This document shows positions 1-10,173 of a stretch of DNA of 64,000 nt, one piece after another. The DNA is from Variovorax paradoxus (lineage in GTDB: Bacteria > Pseudomonadota > Gammaproteobacteria > Burkholderiales > Burkholderiaceae_C): the NCBI RefSeq assembly GCF_018614875.1, contig NZ_JAGGNW010000009.1, positions 1 to 64,000 on the forward strand, given 5' to 3'. Both the position numbers and the translations under genes were made by a program. Below the pieces are notes generated by a model. That model made no database searches and was not told where the DNA came from. It was given only the letters and a program-made list of their open reading frames with translations. Position 1 is the first letter of the stretch. Each line of letters starts with the position of its first letter.

Positions 1-235
1 TCCTAATCGACGTTGGAAGGTGAGGCGGGAGAAATCTCAAACTGTCGGTCCGCTGCCGCGGCCGAATCCGAAACGAGTCCCTCCACCCCAGCGCCTCAAC
101 CATACAAGCGAAGCGAGTTCTGCGAGACCCCGCGAAACGCGAGCACCGCAGGGAAGCCCGAAGGGCCGGCATAGTGGGGCCGACCGCGCCGTACCGCATG
201 CCGGGCGCCCTCCGCCAAGAGCCCCCCAGTAGAAA
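1..235. other. no supported gene
   Basis: This stretch lies downstream of lspA. Short open frames exist on both strands but their translations are Arg/Pro-rich and look like GC-driven chance frames. In related genomes coaBC often follows lspA, but no coaBC start is recognisable here. Confidence 0.4.
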
Positions 236-748
236 TTACTTCCCCCGCCGAACCCGCCGGATCTCGTCCAGGATCAAACAGACGGCACCCAGCGTTATCG
301 CACTGTCAGCCGCGTTGAACGCCGGGAAGTACCAGTTCCCGAGATGGAAGCTCAGAAAATCCACCACGTAGCCATGCATCATCCGGTCGATCACGTTCCC
401 GATCGCCCCGCCCAGGATGCAGGCCATCGAGAACGAAAACAGCTTCTGCCCCGCGTGCGACCTCAGCATCCAGACGATGAACACCGCCGCCGCCACGCCG
501 ATGGCCGTGAAGAACCAGCGCTGCCAGCCCGAGTGGTCCGCCAGGAACGAGAACGCGGCGCCCGTGTTGTGCGCCCGGACCACGTTGAAGAAGCTGGTCA
601 CGTAAGTCGCATCGCCGAGCTTGTAGTAGCCCAGGATCAGCGTCTTGGTGAACTGGTCGATGATCAGGACGATCGCCGCCAGTCCGAGCCAGGGCCAGAT
701 GCTGCCGCTGCGTGAACGCGATGCCGACATGGAGCGTGCGGCCGCCAT
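236..748 (-). CDS. lspA: lipoprotein signal peptidase LspA
   Basis: Signal peptidase II (170 residues), an inner-membrane aspartyl protease that removes the signal peptide of prolipoproteins after lipid attachment. Four hydrophobic segments are visible. The family motifs are present: N-x-x-D-R around residues 118-122, then V-D-F with Asp130, and N-A-A-D-S with Asp148; Asp130 and Asp148 are the expected catalytic pair. The chosen ATG overlaps the ileS stop codon (TGATG), indicating translational coupling in a ribF-ileS-lspA operon. A longer in-frame extension upstream only reads the ileS C-terminus out of frame and is not real. Confidence 0.96.
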   Translation of the reverse strand: MAAARSMSASRSRSGSIWPWLGLAAIVLIIDQFTKTLILGYYKLGDATYVTSFFNVVRAHNTGAAFSFLADHSGWQRWFFTAIGVAAAVFIVWMLRSHAGQKLFSFSMACILGGAIGNVIDRMMHGYVVDFLSFHLGNWYFPAFNAADSAITLGAVCLILDEIRRVRRGK

Positions 749-3597
749 CAGGCAAAGCTCCGCGATTCGCCGGCACCGAACAGATTGCTCGTGCAACGGC
801 CGCAGATCGTCGGATGCGCCGGGTCGTGGCCCACGTCGTCGCGGTAGTGCCAGCAGCGATCGCACTTCTGCGCGCTGCTCGGCGTCACCACCGAAGACAG
901 CGCCTCGCCCGCCGCCAGTTCGATGGCGGAGGCGATGAAGACGAACTTCAGGTCGTCACCCAGCGTGCCCAGCAGCGCGAAGTCGTCGGCCGGCGCAGTG
1001 AGCCGCAGGTTGGCCTGCAGCGACGAGCCGACCTTGCCTTCGGCGCGCACGGCCTCGATGTCCTTGTTGACCACGTCGCGGATCTCGCGGATGCGGCTCC
1101 ACTTGGCGAGCAGCGCTTCGTCGGGCGCGGCGAACTCGCTGTAGGTCTGCGCGAAGATCGACTCGCCCGGCTTGCCCGTGCTCACGAACTTCCATGCCTC
1201 TTCGGCCGTGAAGCTCAGGAATGGCGCCATCCAGCGCAGCATGGCTTGCGAGATATGCCAGAGCGCGGTCTGCGCGCTGCGGCGCGCCAGCGAACCCGGT
1301 GCCGTGGTGTAGAGCCGGTCTTTCAGGATGTCGAGGTAGAAGCCGCCCAGGTCTTCCGAGCAGTAGATCTGCAGCTTGGCCACCACCGGATGGAACTCGT
1401 ACACCTTGTAGTGCGCGAGGATTTCGGCCTGGAACTGCGCCGCGCGTGCGAGCGCATAGCGGTCGATCTCGAGCAGCTGGTCCGCCGGCACCGCGTCCTT
1501 CGCAATGTCGAAGTCGCTGGTGTTCGCAAGCAGGAAGCGCAGCGTGTTGCGGATGCGGCGGTAGGAGTCGACCACGCGCGCCAGGATCTTGTCGTCGCCC
1601 GCGATGTCGCCCGAATAGTCGCTCGCGGCCACCCACAGGCGGATGATTTCCGAGCCCAGCTTGTTGCTGATCTCCTGTGGATCGATGCCGTTCTTGAGCG
1701 ACTTGCTCATCTTGATGCCCTTGGCATCCACCGTGAAGCCGTGCGTGAGCAGGCCGCGGTATGGTGCCCGGTCTTCCAGCGCGCAAGCGATCAAGAGCGA
1801 CGAGTGGAACCACCCGCGGTGCTGGTCGTGGCCTTCCAGGTACAGGTCGGCTTCGGGGCCCGTCTCGTGATGCACATTGGGATGCGTGCCGCGCAGCACG
1901 TGATGGAAGGTCGAGCCCGAGTCGAACCACACCTCGAGGATGTCGGTGCTCTTGGTGTAGTGCGGCGCGTCTTCGGCGCCCAGGATCTCTTCGGCCGTGA
2001 CGCGGCTCCAGGCCTCGATGCCGCCCTTCTCGACGATGTCGGCGGCCTGGTCGAGGATCTCCATCGTGCGCGGATGCAGCTCGCCTGAATCCTTGTGCAG
2101 GAAGAACGGGATCGGCACGCCCCAGCTGCGCTGGCGGCTGATGCACCAGTCGGGCCGTCCGGCGATCATGTCGTGCAGGCGCGCCTTGCCGTTCTCGGGA
2201 TAGAAGCTGGTTTCTTCGATCGCGTCGAGCGCGGTCTGGCGCAGCGTCTTGGGCGCCTTGTCCTTGGTGAACACGCCTTCGCCCTCGTCCATGCGAACGA
2301 ACCACTGCGCCGCGGCGCGGTAGATCACCGGCGTCTTGTGGCGCCAGCAGTGCGGGTAGCTGTGGGTGATGGTGTCGGTGGTGAGCAGGCGATTGGCGTC
2401 GCGCAGCGCGGCGATGATGACCGGCACCGCCTTCCAGATGTTCTGGCCGCCGAACAGCGGGAAGTCGGGCGCGTAGCTGCCGTTGCCCTGCACCGGGTTC
2501 AGGATGTCGTCGTACGCCACGCCGTGGGCGATGCAGGAGTTGAAGTCGTCCACGCCGTAGGCGGGCGAGGAGTGGACCAGGCCGGTGCCGTCGGTGGCGG
2601 TGGCGTAGTCGGCCAGGTACACCGGCGACAGGCGCCTGTAGCCCGCGTCGGCGTCGTACAGCGGATGCTCGAACTCCAGCCCGCCGAGCTTCTCGCCCTT
2701 GACCGTGGCCAGTACCTTGCCGTCGAGCGCATAGCGCGTCATGCACATCTCGACCAGCGAGTCGGCCAGGATCAGCAGGCCGCGCTCGGTGTCGACCAGC
2801 GAGTACTCGATCTCGGGGTTGAGGTTGATCGCCTGGTTGGCCGGGATGGTCCACGCGGTGGTGGTCCAGATCACGGCAAAGATGTCGCCGAGGATCGTGT
2901 GGTCGGTCTCGAAGGCCTTGAGCACCTTCTCGCGCTCGTGCGCCTTGAAGGCCACGTCGAGGGTCTGGCTCTTCTTGTCGGCGTATTCGATCTCGAACTC
3001 GGCCAGCGACGAGCCGCAGTCGAAGCACCAGTACACGGGCTTCAGGCCGCGGTAGACGAAGCCGCGCTCGATCACGCGCTTGAAGGCGCGCAGCTCGCCG
3101 GCTTCGTTCGCGAAGTCCATCGTCTTGTAGGGATGGTCCCATTCGCCCAGCACGCCCAGGCGCTGGAAGTCGGCCATCTGCTGGCCGATCTGCTCGGTGG
3201 CGTAGGCGCGGCTCTTGGCCTGCATTTCGTCGCGGCTCAGGTTGCGGCCGAACTGCTTTTCGATGGCGTTCTCGATCGGCAGGCCGTGGCAGTCCCAGCC
3301 GGGCACGTAGAGCGCGTCGTAGCCTTCGAGCTGGCGCGCCTTGGTGATCATGTCCTTCAGGATCTTGTTCACCGCATGGCCCATGTGGATCTGGCCGTTG
3401 GCGTAGGGCGGGCCGTCGTGCAGGATGAACTTGGGTGCGCCGTGGCGGGCGTCGCGCAGGCGGTGGTAGCGGCCTTCGTCGTTCCATTCCTTGACCCAGC
3501 CCGGTTCGCGCTTGGGCAGGTCGCCGCGCATCGGGAAGGGGGTGTCGGGCAGGTTCAGCGTGGAACGGTAGTCGGTGGGGGAAGCAGCGTCAGACAT
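748..3597 (-). CDS. ileS: isoleucyl-tRNA synthetase
   Basis: Cytoplasmic class I aminoacyl-tRNA synthetase of 949 residues, a normal length for bacterial IleRS, charging tRNA-Ile. The HIGH signature appears as HMGH at residues 71-74 after PYANGQI. The KMSKS loop is near residue 630. The C-terminal zinc-binding region, with the pairs CDRC and CGRC, is at about residues 909-935. The CP1 editing domain lies between the two halves of the Rossmann fold. The ATG beginning [10 protein letters not shown] is chosen because the upstream open frame only reads ribF in another frame. The gene follows ribF on the same strand and overlaps lspA by one base. Confidence 0.97.
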   Translation of the reverse strand: MSDAASPTDYRSTLNLPDTPFPMRGDLPKREPGWVKEWNDEGRYHRLRDARHGAPKFILHDGPPYANGQIHMGHAVNKILKDMITKARQLEGYDALYVPGWDCHGLPIENAIEKQFGRNLSRDEMQAKSRAYATEQIGQQMADFQRLGVLGEWDHPYKTMDFANEAGELRAFKRVIERGFVYRGLKPVYWCFDCGSSLAEFEIEYADKKSQTLDVAFKAHEREKVLKAFETDHTILGDIFAVIWTTTAWTIPANQAINLNPEIEYSLVDTERGLLILADSLVEMCMTRYALDGKVLATVKGEKLGGLEFEHPLYDADAGYRRLSPVYLADYATATDGTGLVHSSPAYGVDDFNSCIAHGVAYDDILNPVQGNGSYAPDFPLFGGQNIWKAVPVIIAALRDANRLLTTDTITHSYPHCWRHKTPVIYRAAAQWFVRMDEGEGVFTKDKAPKTLRQTALDAIEETSFYPENGKARLHDMIAGRPDWCISRQRSWGVPIPFFLHKDSGELHPRTMEILDQAADIVEKGGIEAWSRVTAEEILGAEDAPHYTKSTDILEVWFDSGSTFHHVLRGTHPNVHHETGPEADLYLEGHDQHRGWFHSSLLIACALEDRAPYRGLLTHGFTVDAKGIKMSKSLKNGIDPQEISNKLGSEIIRLWVAASDYSGDIAGDDKILARVVDSYRRIRNTLRFLLANTSDFDIAKDAVPADQLLEIDRYALARAAQFQAEILAHYKVYEFHPVVAKLQIYCSEDLGGFYLDILKDRLYTTAPGSLARRSAQTALWHISQAMLRWMAPFLSFTAEEAWKFVSTGKPGESIFAQTYSEFAAPDEALLAKWSRIREIRDVVNKDIEAVRAEGKVGSSLQANLRLTAPADDFALLGTLGDDLKFVFIASAIELAAGEALSSVVTPSSAQKCDRCWHYRDDVGHDPAHPTICGRCTSNLFGAGESRSFA

Positions 3598-3616
3598 GTT
3601 GGGGTGCGAAACAGAG

Positions 3617-3700
3617 GGGGCTTCGACAGGCTCAGCCCGAACTGCGTGGAGCGCGTCGGTGCGGAAGGTAAAGCCGTTCGCCCTGAGCTTGTCGAAGGGC
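3617..3700. repeat. REP-like inverted repeat between ribF and ileS
   Basis: Two imperfect arms of about 25 bases, around the cores TTCGACAGGCTCAGCCCGAAC (3622-3642) and GTTCGCCCTGAGCTTGTCGAA (3676-3696), are reverse complements with a few mismatches and are separated by about 33 bases. This palindromic family is common between genes in Comamonadaceae. The 124-base gap between ribF and ileS holds nothing else clear. The transcript would fold into a long hairpin here, which might affect mRNA stability or termination. Confidence 0.7.
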
Positions 3701-3721
3701 GGCAGCACGGTGCGTGCAGGG

Positions 3722-4759
3722 CTAAATTCGATCGCGCGTGGTCTGGCGGTGGGTTTCGGCGTGGGTCGATGCAAAGAACGCGCGCGCGTCGCGCCCATCC
3801 TTCGCGATGCCCGCAGTGAGGGCCTCGAGGCTGGTGTAGCGCAATTCGTCGTGCAGTTTGTGCAGCAGTTCCACGCGCACGATTTTACCGTAGGCCCCTT
3901 CGGCGCCCAGATGCGAGGGCCACTCCAGGCAATGCGTCTCGAGCAGCACGCGGCCCGCGTTGACGTCGTTGGCGTCCAGCGAGGGGCGCACGCCGAGGTT
4001 CGCCACGCCGGGCAGCGGCTGGTCGGCCAGCCCGTGCACCAGCACCGCGAAGATGCCGCTGGCAGCCGGTTTCCAGTGCTTGAAGCGCAGGTTGAGGGTG
4101 CGAAAACCGTCGTCCTTGCCGGGTGCCGAGGCGCCCAATGCGCGGCCGAGCTTGCGACCATGGACCACGTGGCCCGAGATCGTGTAGGGCCTCCCGAGCA
4201 GATGCTGGGCGTCGGCCATGCGGCCTTCGGCCAGCGCGTCGCGCACGGCCGAGCTGGAAACGCGCAGCCCATGGACCTCGTAGCTGTTCATGCGCGCCAC
4301 GTCGAAACCATGGGCATCGCCGGCCGCGTCGAGCATGGCGTAGTCGCCGGCCCGCTTGGCGCCGAAGCGGAAATCGTCGCCCACCAGCACGTATTGCGTG
4401 CCCAGACCATTGATCAGCACGTTCTGGATGAATTGCTCGGGCGATTGGGAGGCCAGCCGGCCATCGAAGGGCAGCACGATCGTCTGCGCCACGCCGCAGG
4501 CCGCGAGCTCGGTCAGCTTGTCGCGCAGCGTGCCGATGCGGGCCGGGGCCAGGTCGGGTTTCCTGGTGACGGCGGCGAAATAGTCGCGCGGGTGCGGCTC
4601 GAACGTGAGCACGCAACTCGGCAGGCCGCGATGGCGCGCCTCGGTCTGCAAAAGCGCGAGCATGGCCTGGTGGCCACGGTGCACGCCGTCGAAGTTGCCT
4701 ATGGTGAGGGCGCAGGCCGGAGCCACGCCCGGGTGCCGGAAGCCGCGGAAAACCTGCAT
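3722..4759 (-). CDS. ribF: bifunctional riboflavin kinase/FAD synthetase RibF
   Basis: Makes FMN from riboflavin and then FAD. The N-terminal adenylyltransferase domain shows [11 protein letters not shown] at residues 21-31, the HxGH-type nucleotide-binding motif. The C-terminal half is the riboflavin kinase domain, including the A-N-L-G-V-R-P segment. At 345 residues it is slightly longer than the usual 310, with an extra polar tail after the kinase domain. It is the first gene of the minus-strand ribF-ileS-lspA operon, an arrangement widespread in proteobacteria. Confidence 0.95.
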   Translation of the reverse strand: MQVFRGFRHPGVAPACALTIGNFDGVHRGHQAMLALLQTEARHRGLPSCVLTFEPHPRDYFAAVTRKPDLAPARIGTLRDKLTELAACGVAQTIVLPFDGRLASQSPEQFIQNVLINGLGTQYVLVGDDFRFGAKRAGDYAMLDAAGDAHGFDVARMNSYEVHGLRVSSSAVRDALAEGRMADAQHLLGRPYTISGHVVHGRKLGRALGASAPGKDDGFRTLNLRFKHWKPAASGIFAVLVHGLADQPLPGVANLGVRPSLDANDVNAGRVLLETHCLEWPSHLGAEGAYGKIVRVELLHKLHDELRYTSLEALTAGIAKDGRDARAFFASTHAETHRQTTRDRI

Positions 4760-4818
4760 CGGTGGGTATCTTTTTGATAGCGCCTTTTGCCCGTCGAATG
4801 GGCGGGCCAGGCCGTTTT

Positions 4819-4842
4819 GTCACAAAGCCGGTATATTGTGAC
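4819..4842. promoter_or_regulatory. inverted repeat GTCACAA...TTGTGAC in divergent region
   Basis: Perfect 7-bp arms (4819-4825 and 4836-4842) separated by 10 bases lie in the gap between divergent ribF and the HNH gene. The centre contains TATATT, which could be a -10 box, but no well-spaced -35 was found on either strand. It could be an operator; the call rests on symmetry and position only. Confidence 0.3.
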
Positions 4843-4925
4843 TCAGTGCGTCGCCTGACGTGGTCTCCGGCGCGCTCCGTGTCCCTGGTCTTTCCGTGAT
4901 TCTTCCCTTTTTGAGGAGGCGTGTG

Positions 4926-5486
4926 GTGAAGGTCTTGAAGCTGTCGGCCCAAGGGCTGCCCCAGTCATGGATATCGCTCGAACAGGCGGTCATCCACTAT
5001 GCAGCGGACGAGGTCCGCTGGGAGGTGGGCGCGCAGGTGGCTGTGTTCCGTGGCGGCCACAACGCCGTCACCGGCCAGCAGTCGCAGATCGCGATCAACA
5101 GCATCATCGGCACCAAGGGCGTGCCGCGCATCAATCCCTTCACCCAGCGCCCGGGGCTCACCAACAGCAAGCTGTTCTCGCGCGACCGCAACATCTGTGC
5201 TTACTGCGGCGGGAATTTCCACGAGGACGAGCTCACGCGCGAGCACATCATTCCGTTCGCGCAAAAGGGCATCGACACCTGGATGAACGTGGTCACGGCC
5301 TGCAGGCCCTGCAACCACCGCAAGAGCAGCCGCACGCCCGAGCAGGCGAACATGCCGCTGCTGTACGCGCCCTACGTGCCCAGTCTCTGGGAAGATTTCA
5401 TTCTGCGAAACCGCCGCATCCTGGCGGACCAGATGGAATTCCTGATGGCGCACCTGCCGCAGAGTTCGCGGCTGCACGACTCCTAA
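4926..5486 (+). CDS. HNH endonuclease
   Basis: Small HNH-family nuclease of 186 residues. The zinc knuckle pairs are C91-x2-C94 and C126-x2-C129. The catalytic region has E106-H107-I-I-P, and N130-H131 follow the second Cys pair, matching the HNH_5-type fold. The GTG start at 4926 is preferred because GAGGAGG ends 6 bases upstream; a GTG at 4923 is too close to it. Single-copy HNH proteins of this kind are chromosomal housekeeping-type genes in Burkholderiales with no proven role. Its stop overlaps the stop of the convergent enoyl-CoA hydratase-like gene. Confidence 0.85.
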   Translation: MKVLKLSAQGLPQSWISLEQAVIHYAADEVRWEVGAQVAVFRGGHNAVTGQQSQIAINSIIGTKGVPRINPFTQRPGLTNSKLFSRDRNICAYCGGNFHEDELTREHIIPFAQKGIDTWMNVVTACRPCNHRKSSRTPEQANMPLLYAPYVPSLWEDFILRNRRILADQMEFLMAHLPQSSRLHDS

Positions 5487-6280
5487 CTCAAGCGCTTCCA
5501 GGCCGGCGGGCGTTTCTCGATGAAGGCCTGAACGCCTTCCAGCGCGCTTTCGTCCATCATGTTGCAGGCCATGGTCTGGCTGGCATCGGCCAGCGCAGCC
5601 TCGATGCCGGTTTCGAGCTGCCGATAGAACAGCGCCTTGCCGAGCGCGAGCGCCTGGCGCGGCTTGGCAACGACGCTCGCGACCAGCGCCTCCACGGCGG
5701 CGTCGAGTTCGCCAGGCCGGGCCACCCGGTTGACCAGCCCTTTCTGCCGCGCTTCCTCGGCGCCGATGAATTCGCCGGTCACCAGCATCTCGAACGCTTC
5801 CTTGCGCCCGAGGTTGCGTGACAGCGTGACGCTTGGCGTGGCGCAGAACAGCCCCACGTTCACGCCGCTGACGGCAAAGCGCGCCTCGGTCGACGCCACC
5901 GCCAGGTCGCACACCGCAACCAGCTGGCAGCCGGCGGCGGTCGCAATGCCGTGCACGCGCGCGATCACCGGCACGGGCAGGCGCTGGATCGACAGCATCA
6001 TGGCGCCGCAACGCTCGAAGAGCCGCTGGTAATAGCCGAGCGAGGGCTCCGCGCGCATTTCCTTCAGGTCATGGCCGGCGCAGAAGGCCTTGCCCGCCGC
6101 CGCGATGACGACGGCGCGCACCGTGTCGTCGGCCGCAACCTCGCCGAGCGCTTGTTCGAGCGCGCCGAGCATGTCCTCCGAGAGGGCGTTGAACGAGGCC
6201 GGTCGGTTCAGCGTCAGCGTGGCCACGCCGCGCGCGTCGCGTGTCTTCAGCACGAAGGGAGAGGTCGTCGCGTCGTTCAT
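5483..6280 (-). CDS. enoyl-CoA hydratase/isomerase family protein
   Basis: Crotonase-fold protein (265 residues). The CoA/oxyanion region reads AFCAGHDLKEM and the second loop reads TAAGCQLVAVCDL. In true enoyl-CoA hydratases the second loop carries the catalytic Glu (GGGCE), whereas here the position is Gln, and no Glu is seen at the second acid position (VSGVNVGLF). This pattern resembles the ECHDC3-like subgroup, so straightforward hydratase activity is doubtful. It starts just upstream of the lipoprotein hydrolase stop, so the two may be co-transcribed. Confidence 0.88.
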   Translation of the reverse strand: MNDATTSPFVLKTRDARGVATLTLNRPASFNALSEDMLGALEQALGEVAADDTVRAVVIAAAGKAFCAGHDLKEMRAEPSLGYYQRLFERCGAMMLSIQRLPVPVIARVHGIATAAGCQLVAVCDLAVASTEARFAVSGVNVGLFCATPSVTLSRNLGRKEAFEMLVTGEFIGAEEARQKGLVNRVARPGELDAAVEALVASVVAKPRQALALGKALFYRQLETGIEAALADASQTMACNMMDESALEGVQAFIEKRPPAWKRLS

Positions 6281-6291
6281 GGCCTTGGCCC

Positions 6292-7644
6292 TCAGTCCGT
6301 CAATTCGAGCACCGTCACATGCTGCTGCGCCGCGGGCCAGGTCAGGCCGGTGATGCGCTCTGCGTTGAATTCACCGGTCACTGCGCGCTGGGGTTGCGCG
6401 CTGGCCATGCGCAACCTGGAACTCGACACGCCGGAACCTGTGGGCGGTACGCCGGGCAGCGGGTTATGGCCGTCGAAGCGCATGGTGTCGCGCTGCGCAT
6501 CGAAGTAGCCGCGAGGCCGCGTGAAGACGACGACCGCCTGGGCGCTGCCATCGGCCGGCGTGAGGCGTTCGGGGCGAAGGTTCACGACGCGGCTGCTGCG
6601 CGAAAACGGGCTGCGGTAGATGTGCGTGATGCCGTAGCCGGATGCGCTGAGGACGAACTCGTAGGCCGTGTCGCCGCGCGCGCTGAACGGCCCCCAGCGG
6701 CCGTCGGCGCCGATGTTCTTGCTGTGCACCGCATCGCCGCGCCGCGCGCCCGTGGCCGGATCGACGGCGTACACGGTGACCTGCCCGCCATTGAGCGAAA
6801 GGTTCTCCGCGCCCACCGCGCGTCCGTCGAGCACCACGCTCGTTTCCGCCGCCACCGCCGTGCTGCGCGGCGGCTCGCCGGTCAGGAACTGCCAGGTCGC
6901 TGCGAATGCCGCGGGCGAGAACGAGGTCTCGCGGTGATCGACGCGCGGCAGCACCACATTGGTCGCGCCCTTGAGCGCGGGTCCGTCGAAGCCGATGTTC
7001 GTCGGCTGGCCCGGTGCGCCGATCCACACGCCGTCGGGCTGGGCGTACTTGTCGTTGTTGTCGGAGCGCAGCGTGAGCCATTTCACGCCGGGCGTCACTT
7101 CTTCGCCGTTCGGCCCCTTCGGCGCATTGAGCTGCTGCATGAAGCCCGAGAGTCCCGAGAACTCGTTGTTCTCGCGAAAGCCCTTCACGGCCCAGATGCC
7201 GTGGGCAGGGTTGCCGCCCAGCACCACGTGGCTCACGACAGCCGCGCCGCCGCCGCTCTGCACGTAGTTGCGGATCGTGTTGCCGCCGCGCGAATTGCCG
7301 ATCAGCACCACCTTGCCGGCGCCCGTGGCTTTCAGCACCTTGTCGACCTCGGCCTTCAGGAACAGGGCCGAATCGGTGGTCGAACTGCGGCCCGGCTGCG
7401 CCACGGCATCGTCGTCGTGTGCCAGCGGGTAGGGCTGGTCGACTGCAAAGAGCCGGTCGCGCGGCCAGCCGTTGGACTCGAAGCGCCAGATCGTGGTCTG
7501 CCAGAGCGCGGCCGAATCGCCGTTGCCGTGCATGAAGACGATCGGCGGGCGTTCGGTATACGAAGGCGAGGGCGGCGTGGCGCAGGCAGTCAGCATGGCG
7601 GTCGATGCGAGCCCGAGGGCCAGAAGGGTGCGGCGTGATGGCAT
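6292..7644 (-). CDS. alpha/beta-hydrolase lipoprotein
   Basis: Predicted secreted esterase/lipase-like hydrolase of 450 residues. A lipoprotein signal ends in LTAC with Cys21. The oxyanion region reads FMHGNGDS, and the nucleophile elbow G-N-S-R-G-G has Ser118. The C-terminal ~170 residues look like beta-rich accessory domains. The start at 7644 is chosen over an upstream in-frame codon because it gives a clean signal peptide and AGGAAC lies just upstream. The substrate cannot be deduced. Confidence 0.8.
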   Translation of the reverse strand: MPSRRTLLALGLASTAMLTACATPPSPSYTERPPIVFMHGNGDSAALWQTTIWRFESNGWPRDRLFAVDQPYPLAHDDDAVAQPGRSSTTDSALFLKAEVDKVLKATGAGKVVLIGNSRGGNTIRNYVQSGGGAAVVSHVVLGGNPAHGIWAVKGFRENNEFSGLSGFMQQLNAPKGPNGEEVTPGVKWLTLRSDNNDKYAQPDGVWIGAPGQPTNIGFDGPALKGATNVVLPRVDHRETSFSPAAFAATWQFLTGEPPRSTAVAAETSVVLDGRAVGAENLSLNGGQVTVYAVDPATGARRGDAVHSKNIGADGRWGPFSARGDTAYEFVLSASGYGITHIYRSPFSRSSRVVNLRPERLTPADGSAQAVVVFTRPRGYFDAQRDTMRFDGHNPLPGVPPTGSGVSSSRLRMASAQPQRAVTGEFNAERITGLTWPAAQQHVTVLELTD

Positions 7645-7725
7645 GTATTGTTCCTGGCAGGGTTCCAGTAAGAACGCCCGCCGGCGCAAGGCGGGCGGGC
7701 GTTGGATGCTATGGGAAAAACACCG

Positions 7726-8841
7726 TCAGGCGAAGACGCCGGCCGTGTCCTGCATGCGTGCCGACACTTCGCCCAGGTGGTGCAACGTGTCGCCGAAGGT
7801 CATTTCGAGCTGCGTGAGCTTGCGGAAATAGTGGCTGCCGATGTATTCGTCGGTCACGCCGATGCCGCCGTGCAACTGCACCGAATTCGCGGCGACAAAG
7901 CGCATCGACACGCCGAGCTGGTACTTGGCGCGCGCCAGCGCCTGGCGCCGTTCCTCGGCCGGCGCATTGAGCTTGAGCGTCGCGTAGTAGCTCATCGAGC
8001 GCGCGAGTTCGAGCTGCATCTTCATGTCGGCCACGCGATGGCGCAGCGCCTGGAATGTGGCGATGGTCACGCCGAACTGCTTGCGCTGGTTCATGTAGTC
8101 GACGGTGAGGGCCACGGTCTTGTCCATCACGCCGACCGCTTCGGCGCAGGTGGCTGCAATGCCGACGTCGACCGCATGTTCGAGTGCGGCCAAGCCGTCG
8201 GCCGTGACCAGCGTGGCTTCTGCCTTGTCGAACACCACCTCGGCCGCGCGGCCGCCGTCCTGCGTGCCGTAGCCGCGGGCCTCGACACCGCTGGCGCTGC
8301 GTTCGACCAGGAAGAGGGCGATCTTGCCGTCCACCGTGGCCGGCACCAGGAAGGCATCGGCTTCATCGCCCACGGGCACCAAGCTCTTGGCGCCCGTCAG
8401 CGACCAGCCGTCGCCGGCCTTCACGGCCTTGGCGTCGCACAGGTCGAGCCGGTAGCGCGACTTGCGTTCCTGATAGGCCAGCGCCACGAGGGCCTGGCCG
8501 CCGGCAATGCGTGGCAGCCAGTTGTCCTTGACATCGCCGTCGCCGTAGCCGCTGAGCACGGCGCCGGCAATCAGCGTCTGCGCGAAGGGCTCCAGCACGA
8601 TGCCGCGGCCCAATTCTTCCATCACCACCATGCCGGCCACCGGGCCCATGCCCAGTCCGCCGTCGTCTTCGGCGATGTAGAGGCCGCCCAGGCCGAGTTC
8701 GGCCAGGTCGTCCCAGGCCTCGCGCGAGAAGCCGCCCTGGGCCTCGATGCCGCGGCGGCGTTCGAAGTCATAGCCCTTGTCGACCCACTTGCGAACGGCG
8801 TCGCGCAGCTGTTCCTGGTCGTCTGAAAAATTGAAATCCAT
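7726..8841 (-). CDS. acyl-CoA dehydrogenase, pimeloyl-CoA dehydrogenase small-subunit type
   Basis: FAD-dependent acyl-CoA dehydrogenase fold (371 residues), beginning MDFNFSDDQEQLRDAV. The C-terminal helical domain contains LHGGIGVTDEY, the usual FAD/substrate-contacting segment. It lies 12 bases downstream of a second acyl-CoA dehydrogenase on the same strand. The pair looks like the PimC/PimD heteromeric enzymes for dicarboxylyl-CoA oxidation. Exact acyl specificity is inferred from pairing and family resemblance only. Confidence 0.85.
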   Translation of the reverse strand: MDFNFSDDQEQLRDAVRKWVDKGYDFERRRGIEAQGGFSREAWDDLAELGLGGLYIAEDDGGLGMGPVAGMVVMEELGRGIVLEPFAQTLIAGAVLSGYGDGDVKDNWLPRIAGGQALVALAYQERKSRYRLDLCDAKAVKAGDGWSLTGAKSLVPVGDEADAFLVPATVDGKIALFLVERSASGVEARGYGTQDGGRAAEVVFDKAEATLVTADGLAALEHAVDVGIAATCAEAVGVMDKTVALTVDYMNQRKQFGVTIATFQALRHRVADMKMQLELARSMSYYATLKLNAPAEERRQALARAKYQLGVSMRFVAANSVQLHGGIGVTDEYIGSHYFRKLTQLEMTFGDTLHHLGEVSARMQDTAGVFA

Positions 8842-8853
8842 GTTCTTGTCTCC

Positions 8854-10035
8854 TCAGCCCAGCACCGTTTGCGCAACGATATTTCGCTGCACTTCGTTCG
8901 AGCCGCCGTAGATGGTGGTCTTGCGCATGTTGAAGAAGGTCGACGCCAGCGGCGCAAGGGCCGGGTTGCCGCCCGGGAAGTCGCCTTGCCAGCCGGCTTC
9001 CATCGCTTCGCGGATGAGCGGCAGGCAATAGACGCCGCCCGCCAGCATCATCAGTTCGCTGTAGCGCTGCTGGATCTCGCTGCCGCGGATCTTGAGCAGG
9101 CCCGCAACGTCGAGCGAGTTCTTGCCGGAGGTGGCGGCCGAGAGCACGCGCAGCACCATCATCTCCAGCGCGACGATGTCGACTTCGAGCTTGGCGATCT
9201 CGTCGCGGAAGCGCTGGTCTTCGTAGACGCCTTCGCTCCTGGCGATGCGCTTCAGGCGCTCGAGTTCGCGCTTGGCGCGGTTCACGTCGGCGATGTTGGT
9301 GCGCTCGTGCGAGAGCAGGTGCTTGGCGTAGGTCCAGCCCTTGTTCTCTTCGCCGATCAGGTTCTCGGCCGGCACTTCGACGTTGTCGAAGAACACCTCG
9401 TTCACTTCATGGCTCCCGTCGAGCAGCTTGATCGGGCGCACCGTGACGCCGGGCGACTTCATGTCGAGCAGCAGGAAGCTGATGCCGGTCTGCGGCTTGC
9501 CCTCGTTGCTGGTGCGCACGAGGTTGAACATCCAGTCGCCGTACTGGCCGAGCGTGGTCCAGGTCTTCTGGCCGTTGACGATGTACTTGTCGCCCTTGCG
9601 CTCGGCCTTGGTCTTGACGGAGGCCAGGTCGGAGCCCGAGCCCGGTTCGCTGTAGCCCTGGCTCCACCAGACTTCGCCGCTCGCGATGCCGGGCAGGAAG
9701 CGCTTCTGCTGCTCGGCGTTGCCGAAGGCCATGATCACCGGCGCGACCATCACCGGGCCGAAAGGGACGATGCGCGGCGCGCCGGCCAGCGCGGTTTCTT
9801 CCTCGAACAGGTGGCGCTGGATGGCGGTCCAGCCCGGCCCGCCGAATTCCTTCGGCCAGCCGTAGCCGAGCCAGCCCTTCTTGCCGAGGATCCTGGCCCA
9901 GCCCTGCAGATCGTCGCGCGTCAGTTCGAGCGCGTTGTGCACCTTGTGCGAAATCTCTTTGGGAAGGTTGTCCTTGACCCAGGCGCGAATTTCTTCGCGG
10001 AACTTCTGTTCTTCGGGCGTGAAGCTCAAATCCAT
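8854..10035 (-). CDS. acyl-CoA dehydrogenase, pimeloyl-CoA dehydrogenase large-subunit type
   Basis: 393-residue acyl-CoA dehydrogenase, beginning MDLSFTPEEQKFREEI. The N-terminal and middle FAD-binding domains are visible (WSQGYSEPGSGSDLASV, with GQKTWTTLGQYGDW). The C-terminus has YGGSNEVQRNIVAQ, typical of the family's last helix and FAD contact. It is the first gene of a two-gene unit with the small-subunit-type gene. The start at 10035 is the family start; the longer upstream frame reads purN in antisense. Confidence 0.88.
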   Translation of the reverse strand: MDLSFTPEEQKFREEIRAWVKDNLPKEISHKVHNALELTRDDLQGWARILGKKGWLGYGWPKEFGGPGWTAIQRHLFEEETALAGAPRIVPFGPVMVAPVIMAFGNAEQQKRFLPGIASGEVWWSQGYSEPGSGSDLASVKTKAERKGDKYIVNGQKTWTTLGQYGDWMFNLVRTSNEGKPQTGISFLLLDMKSPGVTVRPIKLLDGSHEVNEVFFDNVEVPAENLIGEENKGWTYAKHLLSHERTNIADVNRAKRELERLKRIARSEGVYEDQRFRDEIAKLEVDIVALEMMVLRVLSAATSGKNSLDVAGLLKIRGSEIQQRYSELMMLAGGVYCLPLIREAMEAGWQGDFPGGNPALAPLASTFFNMRKTTIYGGSNEVQRNIVAQTVLG

Positions 10036-10173
10036 GCGTGCCTCGCTGTGTTGATCGGTCCGCCGCCATCGCGGCTGCGGCGGCGTGTCTCCGGAATTTG
10101 GAGTTTTAGCACGGTCGTGCTGTGAATTGGTGTCCGCGCGGCGACAAGTCGAGCACAGATAATCCCGCCTCCC

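Noticed and set aside
20..232. 70-residue plus-strand frame at the window start
   Set aside because: Pro/Arg-rich, no ribosome site, and no family resemblance.
712..2088. Long plus-strand open frame over ileS (458 residues)
   Set aside because: It is antisense to the clear ileS gene and its translation is rich in Arg, Ala and His, typical of shadow frames in GC-rich DNA. The same applies to 2095-3819, 3575-4777, 18511-21135 (minus) and others.
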